From: JBAJNN01 sp036881905
Lineage (GTDB): Bacteria > Pseudomonadota > Alphaproteobacteria > Rhizobiales > Im1
Assembly: GCA_036881905.1 (NCBI GenBank)
Contig: JBAJNN010000043.1
Span: 1-12,816, forward strand
Reading direction: 5' to 3'
DNA length: 12,816 bases
This document shows positions 1 through 6,847 of this stretch, one piece after another. Under the pieces are notes generated by a model. It was not told the DNA's origin, ran no database searches, and saw only the letters and a list, made by a program, of their open reading frames with translations. Both the position numbers and the translations under genes were made by a program. Every line of letters starts with the position of its first letter. The stretch's first letter is position 1.

Positions 1-2
1 GT

Positions 3-1748
3 TTCGGCGGCTGGCAGCGGTTCACGTCGGAGCAGATGCAGGGAACGCCGCGTTCGCTGCATCCGTGGGCTTCTCTCGCCGGCGAACAGTTCTACGGTTC
101 GGGCACCGAGCTCAAATATTACCAGATCCGGGGCGGGGCCCTGATCGATATCACGCCGATCCGGCGCACGGTGACGCTTGCCAACGATCCGATAACGATC
201 ATCAGCGCGGCAGGTGGCGTCACGCTGATCGAGGTCGCGGATACACTGCATCAGGCGATCGTGAACGATTTCGTGACCCTGTCTGGCGTGGTAGGCCCTA
301 TCGGCGGCTTGGACGCCAGCGTGTTTAACGCCGAGCACCAGATCACAGCGATACCCACGGACAACACGATCCGGTTTAACGTGACTGGTACCGGTACGGC
401 GGCGACGGGTGGCGGCGCGGCCGTAGAGGCGGCATACCAGATCAACACGGGTATCGATTCCACCGTGCTCGGCGCCGGCTGGGGTACCGACACATTCGGT
501 TCGGGCGGTTGGGGACTTGCCTCCGACCAGCTGACGATCTCTGACCGCCTGCGTCTGTGGCATCAGGACAATTTCGGCGAGGACCTGATCTTCAACGTGC
601 AGGACGGCGGCATCTACTACAAGGACATGTCCGCGGGAGTGACGAGCCGGGGTTTCGAGCTGCAGGACGCACCCTCGGCAAATGACGCGCCGGTGATCGC
701 CCGACAGGTCCTGGTCTCCGATAATGATCGGCATGTCCTGTTTTTCGGAACCAACCAGATCGGATCTTCGGCGCAGGACCCGTTGTTGGTGCGCTGGTCG
801 GATCAGGAGAACCCGTTCGACGGCGAGATTACCACCACGACAACGGCGGGCAGCCTGCGGATCGATAGCGGTTCGGAGATCATTATCGCGGTTGAATCCC
901 GGGGTGAGATCCTGGTCTTTACCGACGTGACCGTGCACGCGCTGCGGTTTGTCGGACCACCGTTCATTTTCGGCCAGGTCCGGATCGGGACCAACACGTC
1001 CTTGATCGGGCCGAATGCCGTGGCGACGGATGGCGTCAACGTGTTTTGGATGGGGCGCGGCGGCTTCTACCGGCATACCGGCCAGATCCAGGAATTGCGC
1101 TGTGATGTGAAGGACTATGTGTTCCGGAACATCAACGAGCAGCAGAGCGGCAAGATCACGGCAGGCATCAACCGGCTGCACAGCGAGGTCTTCTGGTACA
1201 TGCCTTTTGGGGATGTGGAAGAGAACAACTTCTACGTCGTCTACAACTACGAACAGGACATCTGGTATTACGGTATGCTGAACCGAACGGTCTGGATCGA
1301 TGCCCGATTCGAGGCGCAGCCGCTTGCGGGCAGTCCTGACGGGTATATCTACGCACACGAAGTCGGTGCGTCGGACAACTCGGTCATCCCTCCCGTGGCG
1401 CTGAATTCCTACGTGGAATCGAGCGACATCGAGCTCGGGACCGGCGACACCCTGATGTATGTCCGGCGCCTGTTGCCGGATGTCACTTTCGACGGATCGA
1501 CAGCCACCACGCCGCAGGTGACGATACAGCTCGAAACCCGCAACTATCAGGGCGAAGCTTACCGGACGCAGAAAGCACCGACGGTGGCGCGGATCGCGGT
1601 CGGACCTCCGGAACAGTTCAACGGGTTGCGCAACAATGTTCGCATGCGCGGGCGCTATATCCGCTACCGGATCGAGGCGGATCAGATCGGCGTGCGCTGG
1701 CGTCAGGGCATCCCCAAGCTGCAGGTGCAATCGGATGGGCTGAGATAG
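3..1748 (+). CDS. Tail hub / stabilisation-type phage structural protein, 5' partial
   Basis: The frame is open from base 3 to the TAG at 1746-1748. The ATG at 36 is probably internal, because the 11 codons before it (FGGWQRFTSEQ) already read like the conserved N-terminal part of this family, in which a 'GGW' block lies some 40 residues in. After it come GTPRSLHPW, GSGTELKYYQ and a DITP block, then an inserted Gly/Thr/Val-rich beta module (about residues 45-150 from Met36), which ends in a GWGTDTFGSGGWG stretch. The remainder is beta-rich with many Trp, Tyr and Gly residues (LRLWHQDNFGEDLIFN), as in propeller-like tail-hub or head-completion proteins of podoviruses. There are no membrane segments. 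The role as a P22 gp10-like hub is inferred from general resemblance; that it is a virion protein is more secure. It overlaps the next gene by one base, so the two are translationally coupled. Confidence 0.72.
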   Translation, partial: FGGWQRFTSEQMQGTPRSLHPWASLAGEQFYGSGTELKYYQIRGGALIDITPIRRTVTLANDPITIISAAGGVTLIEVADTLHQAIVNDFVTLSGVVGPIGGLDASVFNAEHQITAIPTDNTIRFNVTGTGTAATGGGAAVEAAYQINTGIDSTVLGAGWGTDTFGSGGWGLASDQLTISDRLRLWHQDNFGEDLIFNVQDGGIYYKDMSAGVTSRGFELQDAPSANDAPVIARQVLVSDNDRHVLFFGTNQIGSSAQDPLLVRWSDQENPFDGEITTTTTAGSLRIDSGSEIIIAVESRGEILVFTDVTVHALRFVGPPFIFGQVRIGTNTSLIGPNAVATDGVNVFWMGRGGFYRHTGQIQELRCDVKDYVFRNINEQQSGKITAGINRLHSEVFWYMPFGDVEENNFYVVYNYEQDIWYYGMLNRTVWIDARFEAQPLAGSPDGYIYAHEVGASDNSVIPPVALNSYVESSDIELGTGDTLMYVRRLLPDVTFDGSTATTPQVTIQLETRNYQGEAYRTQKAPTVARIAVGPPEQFNGLRNNVRMRGRYIRYRIEADQIGVRWRQGIPKLQVQSDGLR

Positions 1749-2056
1749 TGGTAGGACAATCGAACAGTCCGGTTATTGTTCCCCGCCTGCCGCTGGCGCC
1801 GGGCGAGTATTCCAAGGAGCATATGGATCTGTTGGTCCAGGCGATCGATAACGCGTTCGATCTGCTGACGGGGTTCGGTACCGTGACGGCGGGCAGGATC
1901 TTCGTGCAGGGCCTGCCGACAGCCAGCAACGAGCTCGAAATCGGGGAGGTCTACGTCGATTCCGGTTTCTTGAGAGTTGTTCGGGAACAGGATACATTTG
2001 TAACGACCGTAAGTACGACAAGTGCGCTGGGCACCGTTACGGTAAGCACTCCATGA
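1748..2056 (+). CDS. Small phage virion-associated protein (102 aa)
   Basis: It starts at a GTG that shares its first base with the TAG stop of the upstream gene (TAGTG), so translation is probably coupled; the only ribosome-site hint is a weak TGAGA just upstream. The N-terminal half (LAPGEYSKEHMDLLVQAIDNAF) looks like an amphipathic helix. The C-terminal half carries GLPTASNELEIGEVYVDSG, followed by FLRVV. This 'LPTS...GxVYxDSGxLxV' pattern recurs in small proteins of phage structural operons. No enzymatic motif, signal peptide or transmembrane segment is visible. Its position between the hub-like protein and a large low-complexity virion protein suggests a small tail or adaptor component, but the exact role is unknown. 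Confidence 0.7.
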   Translation: MVGQSNSPVIVPRLPLAPGEYSKEHMDLLVQAIDNAFDLLTGFGTVTAGRIFVQGLPTASNELEIGEVYVDSGFLRVVREQDTFVTTVSTTSALGTVTVSTP

Positions 2057-2060
2057 GGGT

Positions 2061-4199
2061 ATGATGGCCAAGAAGCGGAAGATGAGCAAGCGCGAGAAGT
2101 CCGCGCAGGAACTAGCGCAGCTCGGACGCTATGGCGATTCCATGCTGGTGCACATGAACCCGGCCGAGGTCAAGGCAATGGCCGCTTCGGGCGCGGGCAT
2201 GACGATCAACCCCGATACGGGTCTTCCGGAAGCCTTTCTCCAATTCCTGGCGCCCCTCTTTGCAGCTGCAGCGCCGGCAGCGGCAACCGCGTTGCCCGCG
2301 GCAGCTGCAGCCATACCGGCCGCGGCCGGCACGGCTGCCGCGGCTCTTCCAGCCGCCGCGGCGGCGACTTTGCCGGCAGCGGCAACAGCAGCTCTTCCTG
2401 CGGCAGCCTCGGCATTGCCTGCTGCAGCGGGCGCTGCGTTGCCAGGTGCAGCGGCAGCTCTCCCCGGTGCGGCTACCCTCCCGGCCGCCGCCGAGGCAGT
2501 GCTTCCTGCTCTGGCCGGTGCGGCACCCGAGACGCTCGCAGCAGCGGCGCCGGCAGCAGGGACCGAGGCTTTGATCGGCGGCGCTGCAGCGGACGCTCTC
2601 GGGGGTGCCGCTCCCGTGACGGACCTGGTTCGCGCGCAAGCGACAGAAGCCCTGAGAACCGGCCTGCAGGCTGCGCCCGATCTGGGCCTGCCCGCGACCG
2701 GTGAACCGATAACAGATGCGTTTAGCCTGTTTGGGCCGCAGGCCCCGTCTCCTGCGGGCAGCGCGGTTCAAGGGGTGCCGGGGGCAGCATCCGGGCCGCT
2801 TCCCCCGGCACCTGATATCGGGGAATCGCTGGGCATGTTCGACATGTCCCGCGGAGGGACGGGTCTGTATCCTCCGCGGGTACTTCCCGGAGCGCCGGTT
2901 CAGGTCGGCGCACCGCCTGTACCGCCCGAGCAGTTGCTGGGCAGCATGCTGCGCGGCGACCAGGTTCCCGCCAGTGTCGCGGCGCCGACATCGACCGGTG
3001 CGTCCGGGCTGGCGCCACCCATGCCGGCCACTGCAGGCGGACCGCCTGTCGTGCCGTCACCGGAAACAGCGCAGAGCCTGTTGCCGCCGATTGACGCACC
3101 GATCGGCGACGTCGCGCTGGCGGATGCGTCCCTGGCCGATCCGACTTTCGCCGATCCGCTCGTACCGCTGGACGAACCGATCGACATCGCCGAGCAGGTT
3201 GTTACTCCCTATACGGAGGCTGCCGCGCTGCCCGAGGCTGCGCAGGCGGCGGAGACCGTCGCCGAGGGTGCGCCTGCGGGAGAGGGCGGCCTCTTTACCC
3301 GCGACAACCTGATCAATTTCGGGATCCCGGTCGCGGCCGGGCTGGCCACGCTGTTGCCTGCCGATGAGATCGACGATCCGGAAGAGGATGAAGCCGAACT
3401 GCAGGACCTGTCAGGGGTCGACTACTCGGTGAATTTCCCCGGTGCGGATTATATCCCCGGCACCGACCCGGAATTCAGTTACTTCCCGCGCAACCGTCGT
3501 TTCGCCGATGGCGGCCTGATACAGCCGGGCATGCCACAGCAGCAAATGCCACAGCAGCAGATGCCGCAGCAGCCCATGCCGATGCAGGATCCGAACATGA
3601 CCTCGCATATGGACGCGGGCGTGAACTACCGGCCACCGACGATACCGACGATGAACCCGGGCATGTCCGAAATGGCGATGCCGATGCAGAGCGGTCCGCT
3701 GCAGATCGGTGTCCCGACACCGCCGCAGCCGCCCAGCGTGCCGGGATTCGGCGGCGTACCGATGTATCAGGACGGAGGTGTCGTGCAACCGCCGATGCCG
3801 CAGGGACCTCCCGTACCGGGACAGGGTCCGGCACCGGAACAGGTTATCCAGGAAGCCGCGATGGCGCTGCAGGGTCAGCATCCGAACCCTGAAATGGCGA
3901 TTCAGATGTTTGTCTCGCTGTTCGGGGAAGAAGCGCTGATGAACCTGCAGGCGCAGGTAGCGGGCGAGAACCCGCGCATGATCGACGGGCCCGGAGGCCC
4001 GAAGGACGACATGGTCCCGGCGCGGATAAACGATACGCAGGAAGCCCGGCTCAGTGACGGCGAGTTCGTCATGACAGCCGATGCAGTGCGTAATGCAGGC
4101 AACGGCGATCCCGGTGCGGGCGCACAACAGCTGCGGCAACTGAATGACATGTTGTCAGGACGGCCGAGCGGGCAGCTGGACGTTGACAGGGTACGCTGA
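2061..4199 (+). CDS. Large low-complexity phage structural protein with Ala-Pro repeats and C-terminal DGEFVMTA motif
   Basis: It encodes 712 residues. Two adjacent ATGs (2061, 2064) follow GAGGG at 2055-2059; spacing favours 2064, giving MAKKRKMSKREK. The order is: a basic, helical N-terminus; a segment with MTINPDTGLPEAFLQFLAPLF; an Ala-rich zone (about residues 64-185) of degenerate LPAAAxA repeats; a Pro/Ala/Gly-rich disordered middle; a short hydrophobic segment near FGIPVAAGLATLLP, followed by an acidic stretch; the motif FADGG at residues 481-485; a MPQQQ tandem repeat at 491-505; YQDGG at 569-573; and a C-terminal folded region ending in LSDGEFVMTADAVRNAG (664-680). The 'GLPEAF' start, aromatic-x-DGG motifs and DGEFVMTA end are seen together in uncharacterised virion proteins of podovirus-like phages. 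The function is unknown; an internal or tail-associated structural role is inferred. The last 56 bases overlap the longest form of the next gene. Confidence 0.72.
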   Translation: MMAKKRKMSKREKSAQELAQLGRYGDSMLVHMNPAEVKAMAASGAGMTINPDTGLPEAFLQFLAPLFAAAAPAAATALPAAAAAIPAAAGTAAAALPAAAAATLPAAATAALPAAASALPAAAGAALPGAAAALPGAATLPAAAEAVLPALAGAAPETLAAAAPAAGTEALIGGAAADALGGAAPVTDLVRAQATEALRTGLQAAPDLGLPATGEPITDAFSLFGPQAPSPAGSAVQGVPGAASGPLPPAPDIGESLGMFDMSRGGTGLYPPRVLPGAPVQVGAPPVPPEQLLGSMLRGDQVPASVAAPTSTGASGLAPPMPATAGGPPVVPSPETAQSLLPPIDAPIGDVALADASLADPTFADPLVPLDEPIDIAEQVVTPYTEAAALPEAAQAAETVAEGAPAGEGGLFTRDNLINFGIPVAAGLATLLPADEIDDPEEDEAELQDLSGVDYSVNFPGADYIPGTDPEFSYFPRNRRFADGGLIQPGMPQQQMPQQQMPQQPMPMQDPNMTSHMDAGVNYRPPTIPTMNPGMSEMAMPMQSGPLQIGVPTPPQPPSVPGFGGVPMYQDGGVVQPPMPQGPPVPGQGPAPEQVIQEAAMALQGQHPNPEMAIQMFVSLFGEEALMNLQAQVAGENPRMIDGPGGPKDDMVPARINDTQEARLSDGEFVMTADAVRNAGNGDPGAGAQQLRQLNDMLSGRPSGQLDVDRVR
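2250..2616 (+). repeat. Degenerate LPAAAxA repeat zone in the 712-residue protein
   Basis: About eight near-heptad units follow one another (ALPAAAA, TLPAAATA, ALPAAASA, ALPAAAGA, ALPGAAAA and similar). At DNA level they are GC-rich imperfect repeats of GCN/CCG codons, with varied synonymous codons rather than exact copies. The region corresponds to residues about 64-185. Confidence 0.75.
3531..3575 (+). repeat. 15-bp tandem repeat encoding MPQQQ x3
   Basis: Three direct units starting at 3531, 3546 and 3561 read ATGCCACAGCAGCAA with few substitutions and encode MPQQQ, MPQQQ, MPQQP. A further ATGCCGATGCAG follows. The repeat lies in a disordered linker of the 712-residue protein. Confidence 0.8.
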
Positions 4200-4632
4200 C
4201 AGGGAGCCGGTCAAGACAGAGGTCCTCCCGGTCAGCCGGGGAGACATCCTGCATATATGGGAAGCGGTCCGGGGCTACCTGCAAGGGGCCACGGACCGGT
4301 CGCATGGACGCATGACAATCGACGATGTCCTGCTTGAGTTGCTGACAGGAGACAGCGTTCTGTGGGTCATCTTCAACACCGATGACATGTACGATATTTA
4401 CGGCGCGGCCACGACCCGGATCGTGCAGTATCCCAACGCCAAAGTAGTGTGCGGCGACTTTTGCGGCGGTCGGGAGGTCATGATATGGTCGAAGGAACTT
4501 GAAGACACCATAATCGCTTATGCCAAACACGTAGGAGCCCGGCAGGTTGAGCTATATGGTCGGCGCGGGTGGGCCCGGGCATTTGGTCCTGGCTGGGACA
4601 CCAGTGTCGTCATGATGACAAAGAGGATTTGA
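4144..4632 (+). CDS. GNAT-like (acyl-CoA N-acyltransferase fold) phage protein
   Basis: It has 162 residues if it starts at the ATG at 4144, which overlaps the upstream gene by 56 bases and has no clear ribosome site. A TTG at 4183 is an alternative that reduces the overlap; the Cys-rich first residues (MTCCQDGRAGS) do not look like a conserved N-terminus, so the shorter form is plausible. The core reads as helix (ILHIWEAVRGYLQGA), DDVLLELLTGDSVLWVIF, a TTRIVQYPNAKVVCGDFCGG strand pair, a helix (WSKELEDTIIAYAKHVGA), and then VELYGRRGWARAFGPGW. The 'G-x-x-x-E-x-x-GRxGWxRxxxxGW' ending is typical of small GNAT-fold proteins encoded among podovirus structural genes. The classical acetyl-CoA loop (RxxGxG/A) is not obvious, so catalytic activity is doubtful and the role is unknown. 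The stop is followed by a 4-base gap. Confidence 0.65.
   Translation: MTCCQDGRAGSWTLTGYADREPVKTEVLPVSRGDILHIWEAVRGYLQGATDRSHGRMTIDDVLLELLTGDSVLWVIFNTDDMYDIYGAATTRIVQYPNAKVVCGDFCGGREVMIWSKELEDTIIAYAKHVGARQVELYGRRGWARAFGPGWDTSVVMMTKRI
4621..4627 (+). promoter_or_regulatory. Ribosome binding site for the gene at 4637
   Basis: AAGAGGA lies 9 bases before the ATG at 4637 and overlaps the end of the upstream reading frame. It is a good Shine-Dalgarno match and fixes the start. Confidence 0.75.
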
Positions 4633-4636
4633 CCTT

Positions 4637-5569
4637 ATGGGCGGTAGTAAAGGCGGTGGTGGCGGCCAGAATGTAACGCAGACGTCCTATACGTCGAACA
4701 TTCCGCAATATGCCCGACCCTATTTCGAGGAGCTGCTGGAGCGCACGCGCGTGGAATCGAGTGCGCCGTACCAGGCGTATGAAGGCGAGCGCATCGCAGG
4801 CTTCACGCCGCAGCAGCAGCAGGCGTTCCAGATGACGCAGGATGTCGCCGGGCGCGGGACGCCGGGTGTCGACCAGGCGTCGCAGATCGCCGGACAGGTC
4901 GGGGCTACCGGCGACGAGACCTTCCAGGGCGAACGTTTTAGCCAGGAAGGCGTCCAGCGGTTCATGGATCCGTACCTTGAGAATGTGCTCAAGGTGCAGC
5001 AGGACATGGCGGCACGCCGGTTTGCCGAGCAGCGAGCGGGACGATCGGCACGCGCGGTATCCCAGGGCGCGTTCGGCGGCTCGCGGCAGGCGGTGGCCGA
5101 GGCGTTGGCGCAACGGGATCAGAACGAACAATTGGCCGCGCAGGAAGCGCAGGCCCTGTCGGAGGCTTACCGGACCAGTGCACAGCAATTCGAAACGGAG
5201 CAGCAGCGCATGGCGCACGGAGCGCAGCAGGGCGCCGCGACACGTCTGGCGGCTGGACAGCAGCTGGGCGGGCTTGAACAGCTCAGGCAGCAGCTCGGAT
5301 TGCAGGGTGCCCAGGCGCTCGCCAATGCGGGACAGCAGCAACAGCAGCTCCAGCAACAGCGGCTGCAGCAAGGATACTCGGACTTCCTGAACCAGCGCGA
5401 CTGGCGTCGTCAACAGCTCGGGCTCTATTCAAGTGTCCTGCATGGCGGCATCGTGCAGCCGACGCAGGATGTCACGACATCGCAGGCCGCGGCCAACCCG
5501 TTTGCGCAGGCACTCGGGGCCGGTATAGGTTCGTATGGGTTGATGGGCCTTCTGAGAGGGCAACAGTAA
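4637..5569 (+). CDS. Gln-rich helical phage virion protein
   Basis: It has 310 residues with a strong ribosome site. The N-terminus is Gly-rich (MGGSKGGGGG), followed by NIPQYARPYFEELLERT and YEGERIAGFTPQQQQAF. That 'IPxYxxPYxxxLL ... GxRIAGFTPxQQxAF' layout is common to uncharacterised podovirus and marine-phage virion proteins. Residues about 95-250 are long, charged, Gln-rich helices, probably coiled coil, including QGAFGGSRQAVAEALAQRD, which resembles the 'FARAGRxGSxAxxDAL' block of the same family. Poly-Gln follows (about 235-250), then RDWRRQQLGLYSSVLHGG. A short Gly/Ala hydrophobic tail (ALGAGIGSYGLMGLL) may be membrane-interacting. A role as an internal or ejected virion protein is inferred from composition and from its position upstream of the giant protein. 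No enzyme motif is present. Confidence 0.72.
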   Translation: MGGSKGGGGGQNVTQTSYTSNIPQYARPYFEELLERTRVESSAPYQAYEGERIAGFTPQQQQAFQMTQDVAGRGTPGVDQASQIAGQVGATGDETFQGERFSQEGVQRFMDPYLENVLKVQQDMAARRFAEQRAGRSARAVSQGAFGGSRQAVAEALAQRDQNEQLAAQEAQALSEAYRTSAQQFETEQQRMAHGAQQGAATRLAAGQQLGGLEQLRQQLGLQGAQALANAGQQQQQLQQQRLQQGYSDFLNQRDWRRQQLGLYSSVLHGGIVQPTQDVTTSQAAANPFAQALGAGIGSYGLMGLLRGQQ

Positions 5570-5572
5570 GGA
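5568..5572 (+). promoter_or_regulatory. Ribosome binding site deciding a GTG start at 5582
   Basis: AAGGA overlaps the TAA stop of the upstream gene and lies 9 bases before GTG at 5582. No ATG in this frame lies nearby, and the protein motif YLVLTEMNRR, conserved in the family's N-terminal region, requires a start here. Confidence 0.72.
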
Positions 5573-5581
5573 CGGCGAACT

Positions 5582-6835
5582 GTGGCCAATATTTTGCAGA
5601 TACAGGATGACCTGAGAAATTATAGTGACGATCAGCTCGCAAATGCGGTAAATACTCCTGCAGGGGATGTCCCGCAATACTTGGTGCTTACGGAGATGAA
5701 CCGCCGTAAAACACTGAGGGATTCTGCAGGCTCGGGAGAACCGGTACCGCAGACGACAATTGCGGAGGAGTTGACAGCGCAGGCATCCCCCAATGGTGCC
5801 CCTCCGCCAGCCATGCCCGCGAGTGTTCAGCCTGGCTTCCCTGCACTGGCTAACGCTACACAGGCAGCAGGTGGAGGGGTGCCGCCAATGCCGGCTTACG
5901 CTGATGGCGGTTTTGTCTCCGATCCAAGCAACCCTTTTGCAGCCCTGTCGCAGCGGCTCGCCACGATGGAAGCGGCCAACAGCGGCGCGCGGCGCGACGC
6001 GCGGAACATCGCTCTGGCGCAGTTCGGGTTCGGGCTGGCCAGCTCCAACTCGCCGTTTTTCGGGCAGGCCATTGGCGAGGGCGGTCTCGCCGGAGCGCAG
6101 GCCTTCCAGCAGGCGAAGCGCGACATGCGCGGCGACGAGATGGATATCCTGCGGCAGCATATCGCCCTGGCGCAGGCCCAGACCGCGTCCGATCTGGCCA
6201 GGCAGCGTATCGAGATGCGGCAGCAGGAGCTCGACAAACCACCGGCAGCGCTCCAGACCTTTGACTTCTTCCAGAACCTCGACCCGGAAGGCCAGCAGGA
6301 CTTCCTGCGCATGCGCGGTCAGACATCGAGCGGCTTTAAGACGCTCGATGAGGTCGCCAAGTTGCGCGAGAAGACCCGCGCGGATCTAATGAAGCCGGTA
6401 AATGAAGGCGGCCGAGGCTGGGGCGAAGTGCTTCAGAACGCTAAACTCGAAGGTGATATCGCCTACGCCAAGGCACGGCGTGAGTTCGATCAGGAAGTCG
6501 ACAACACGGCACGGGAACGTTACCCGCACAGGGCGGCGGAGATCGGCATGTTCGCCGGAGCGCGGGCCGGGCGCGAGGGATCGCGCGGGCTCAACCTCGT
6601 CGGAGCGCCGACAGGCCCGTCCGCGCAGGGCATGCAGACTATCGAGCTCTCCCCGACCAAGGCGCGTGGGACCGGCAAGGAGCCGGAGCAGGAGAAAGAA
6701 GAATCCAAGGAAACGAGCAGGATCATGGCACGGACGCTCAACCCGCGCGGGCTGCTTGAGAGTAAGGAAGATTACGAGGCCCGTATCGACAAGATCGTGA
6801 AGGGCGAAATGTCTCTGCTACCGAGCGGAGAGTAG
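5582..6835 (+). CDS. Helical phage virion-associated protein with YADGG motif
   Basis: It has 417 residues from a GTG start. The N-terminal module (about residues 5-50), SDDQLANAVNTPAGDVPQYL followed by VLTEMNRRKTLR, is a recognisable small helical module found in uncharacterised phage structural proteins. A Pro/Ala linker leads to PMPAYADGGFVSDP (YADGG at 106-110), the same aromatic-x-DGG motif as in the 712-residue protein two genes upstream. Then come a Gly/Ala segment (LAQFGFGLASSNSPFFGQAI), a Gln-rich helix with many MRGDEMDILRQ-type residues, and a charged Arg/Glu-rich C-terminus. No catalytic motif, signal peptide or clear transmembrane helix is seen. It sits 12 bases after one virion gene and 12 bases before the giant protein gene, so it is probably part of the internal virion or ejection set. 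The exact function is unknown. Confidence 0.7.
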   Translation: MANILQIQDDLRNYSDDQLANAVNTPAGDVPQYLVLTEMNRRKTLRDSAGSGEPVPQTTIAEELTAQASPNGAPPPAMPASVQPGFPALANATQAAGGGVPPMPAYADGGFVSDPSNPFAALSQRLATMEAANSGARRDARNIALAQFGFGLASSNSPFFGQAIGEGGLAGAQAFQQAKRDMRGDEMDILRQHIALAQAQTASDLARQRIEMRQQELDKPPAALQTFDFFQNLDPEGQQDFLRMRGQTSSGFKTLDEVAKLREKTRADLMKPVNEGGRGWGEVLQNAKLEGDIAYAKARREFDQEVDNTARERYPHRAAEIGMFAGARAGREGSRGLNLVGAPTGPSAQGMQTIELSPTKARGTGKEPEQEKEESKETSRIMARTLNPRGLLESKEDYEARIDKIVKGEMSLLPSGE

Positions 6836-6836
6836 C

Positions 6837-6840
6837 AGGA
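6837..6840 (+). promoter_or_regulatory. Ribosome binding site of the giant gene
   Basis: AGGA (within AGCAGGA) lies 7 bases before the ATG at 6848 and just after the TAG stop of the previous gene. It supports 6848 as the start of the giant reading frame. Confidence 0.65.
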
Positions 6841-6847
6841 TACCTGA

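Noticed and set aside
3846..3854. TTATCCAGG resembling a DnaA box
   Set aside because: Mismatches at the end of the TTATCCACA consensus, single copy, inside a coding region.
4144..4199. Programmed frameshift joining the 712-residue protein to the GNAT-like frame
   Set aside because: No slippery heptamer was seen in the overlap, and the two products look like separate families, so a simple overlap is more likely.
4183..4210. TTGACA as a possible -35 promoter box
   Set aside because: No TATAAT-like element lies 16-18 bases downstream, and it is inside coding sequence.
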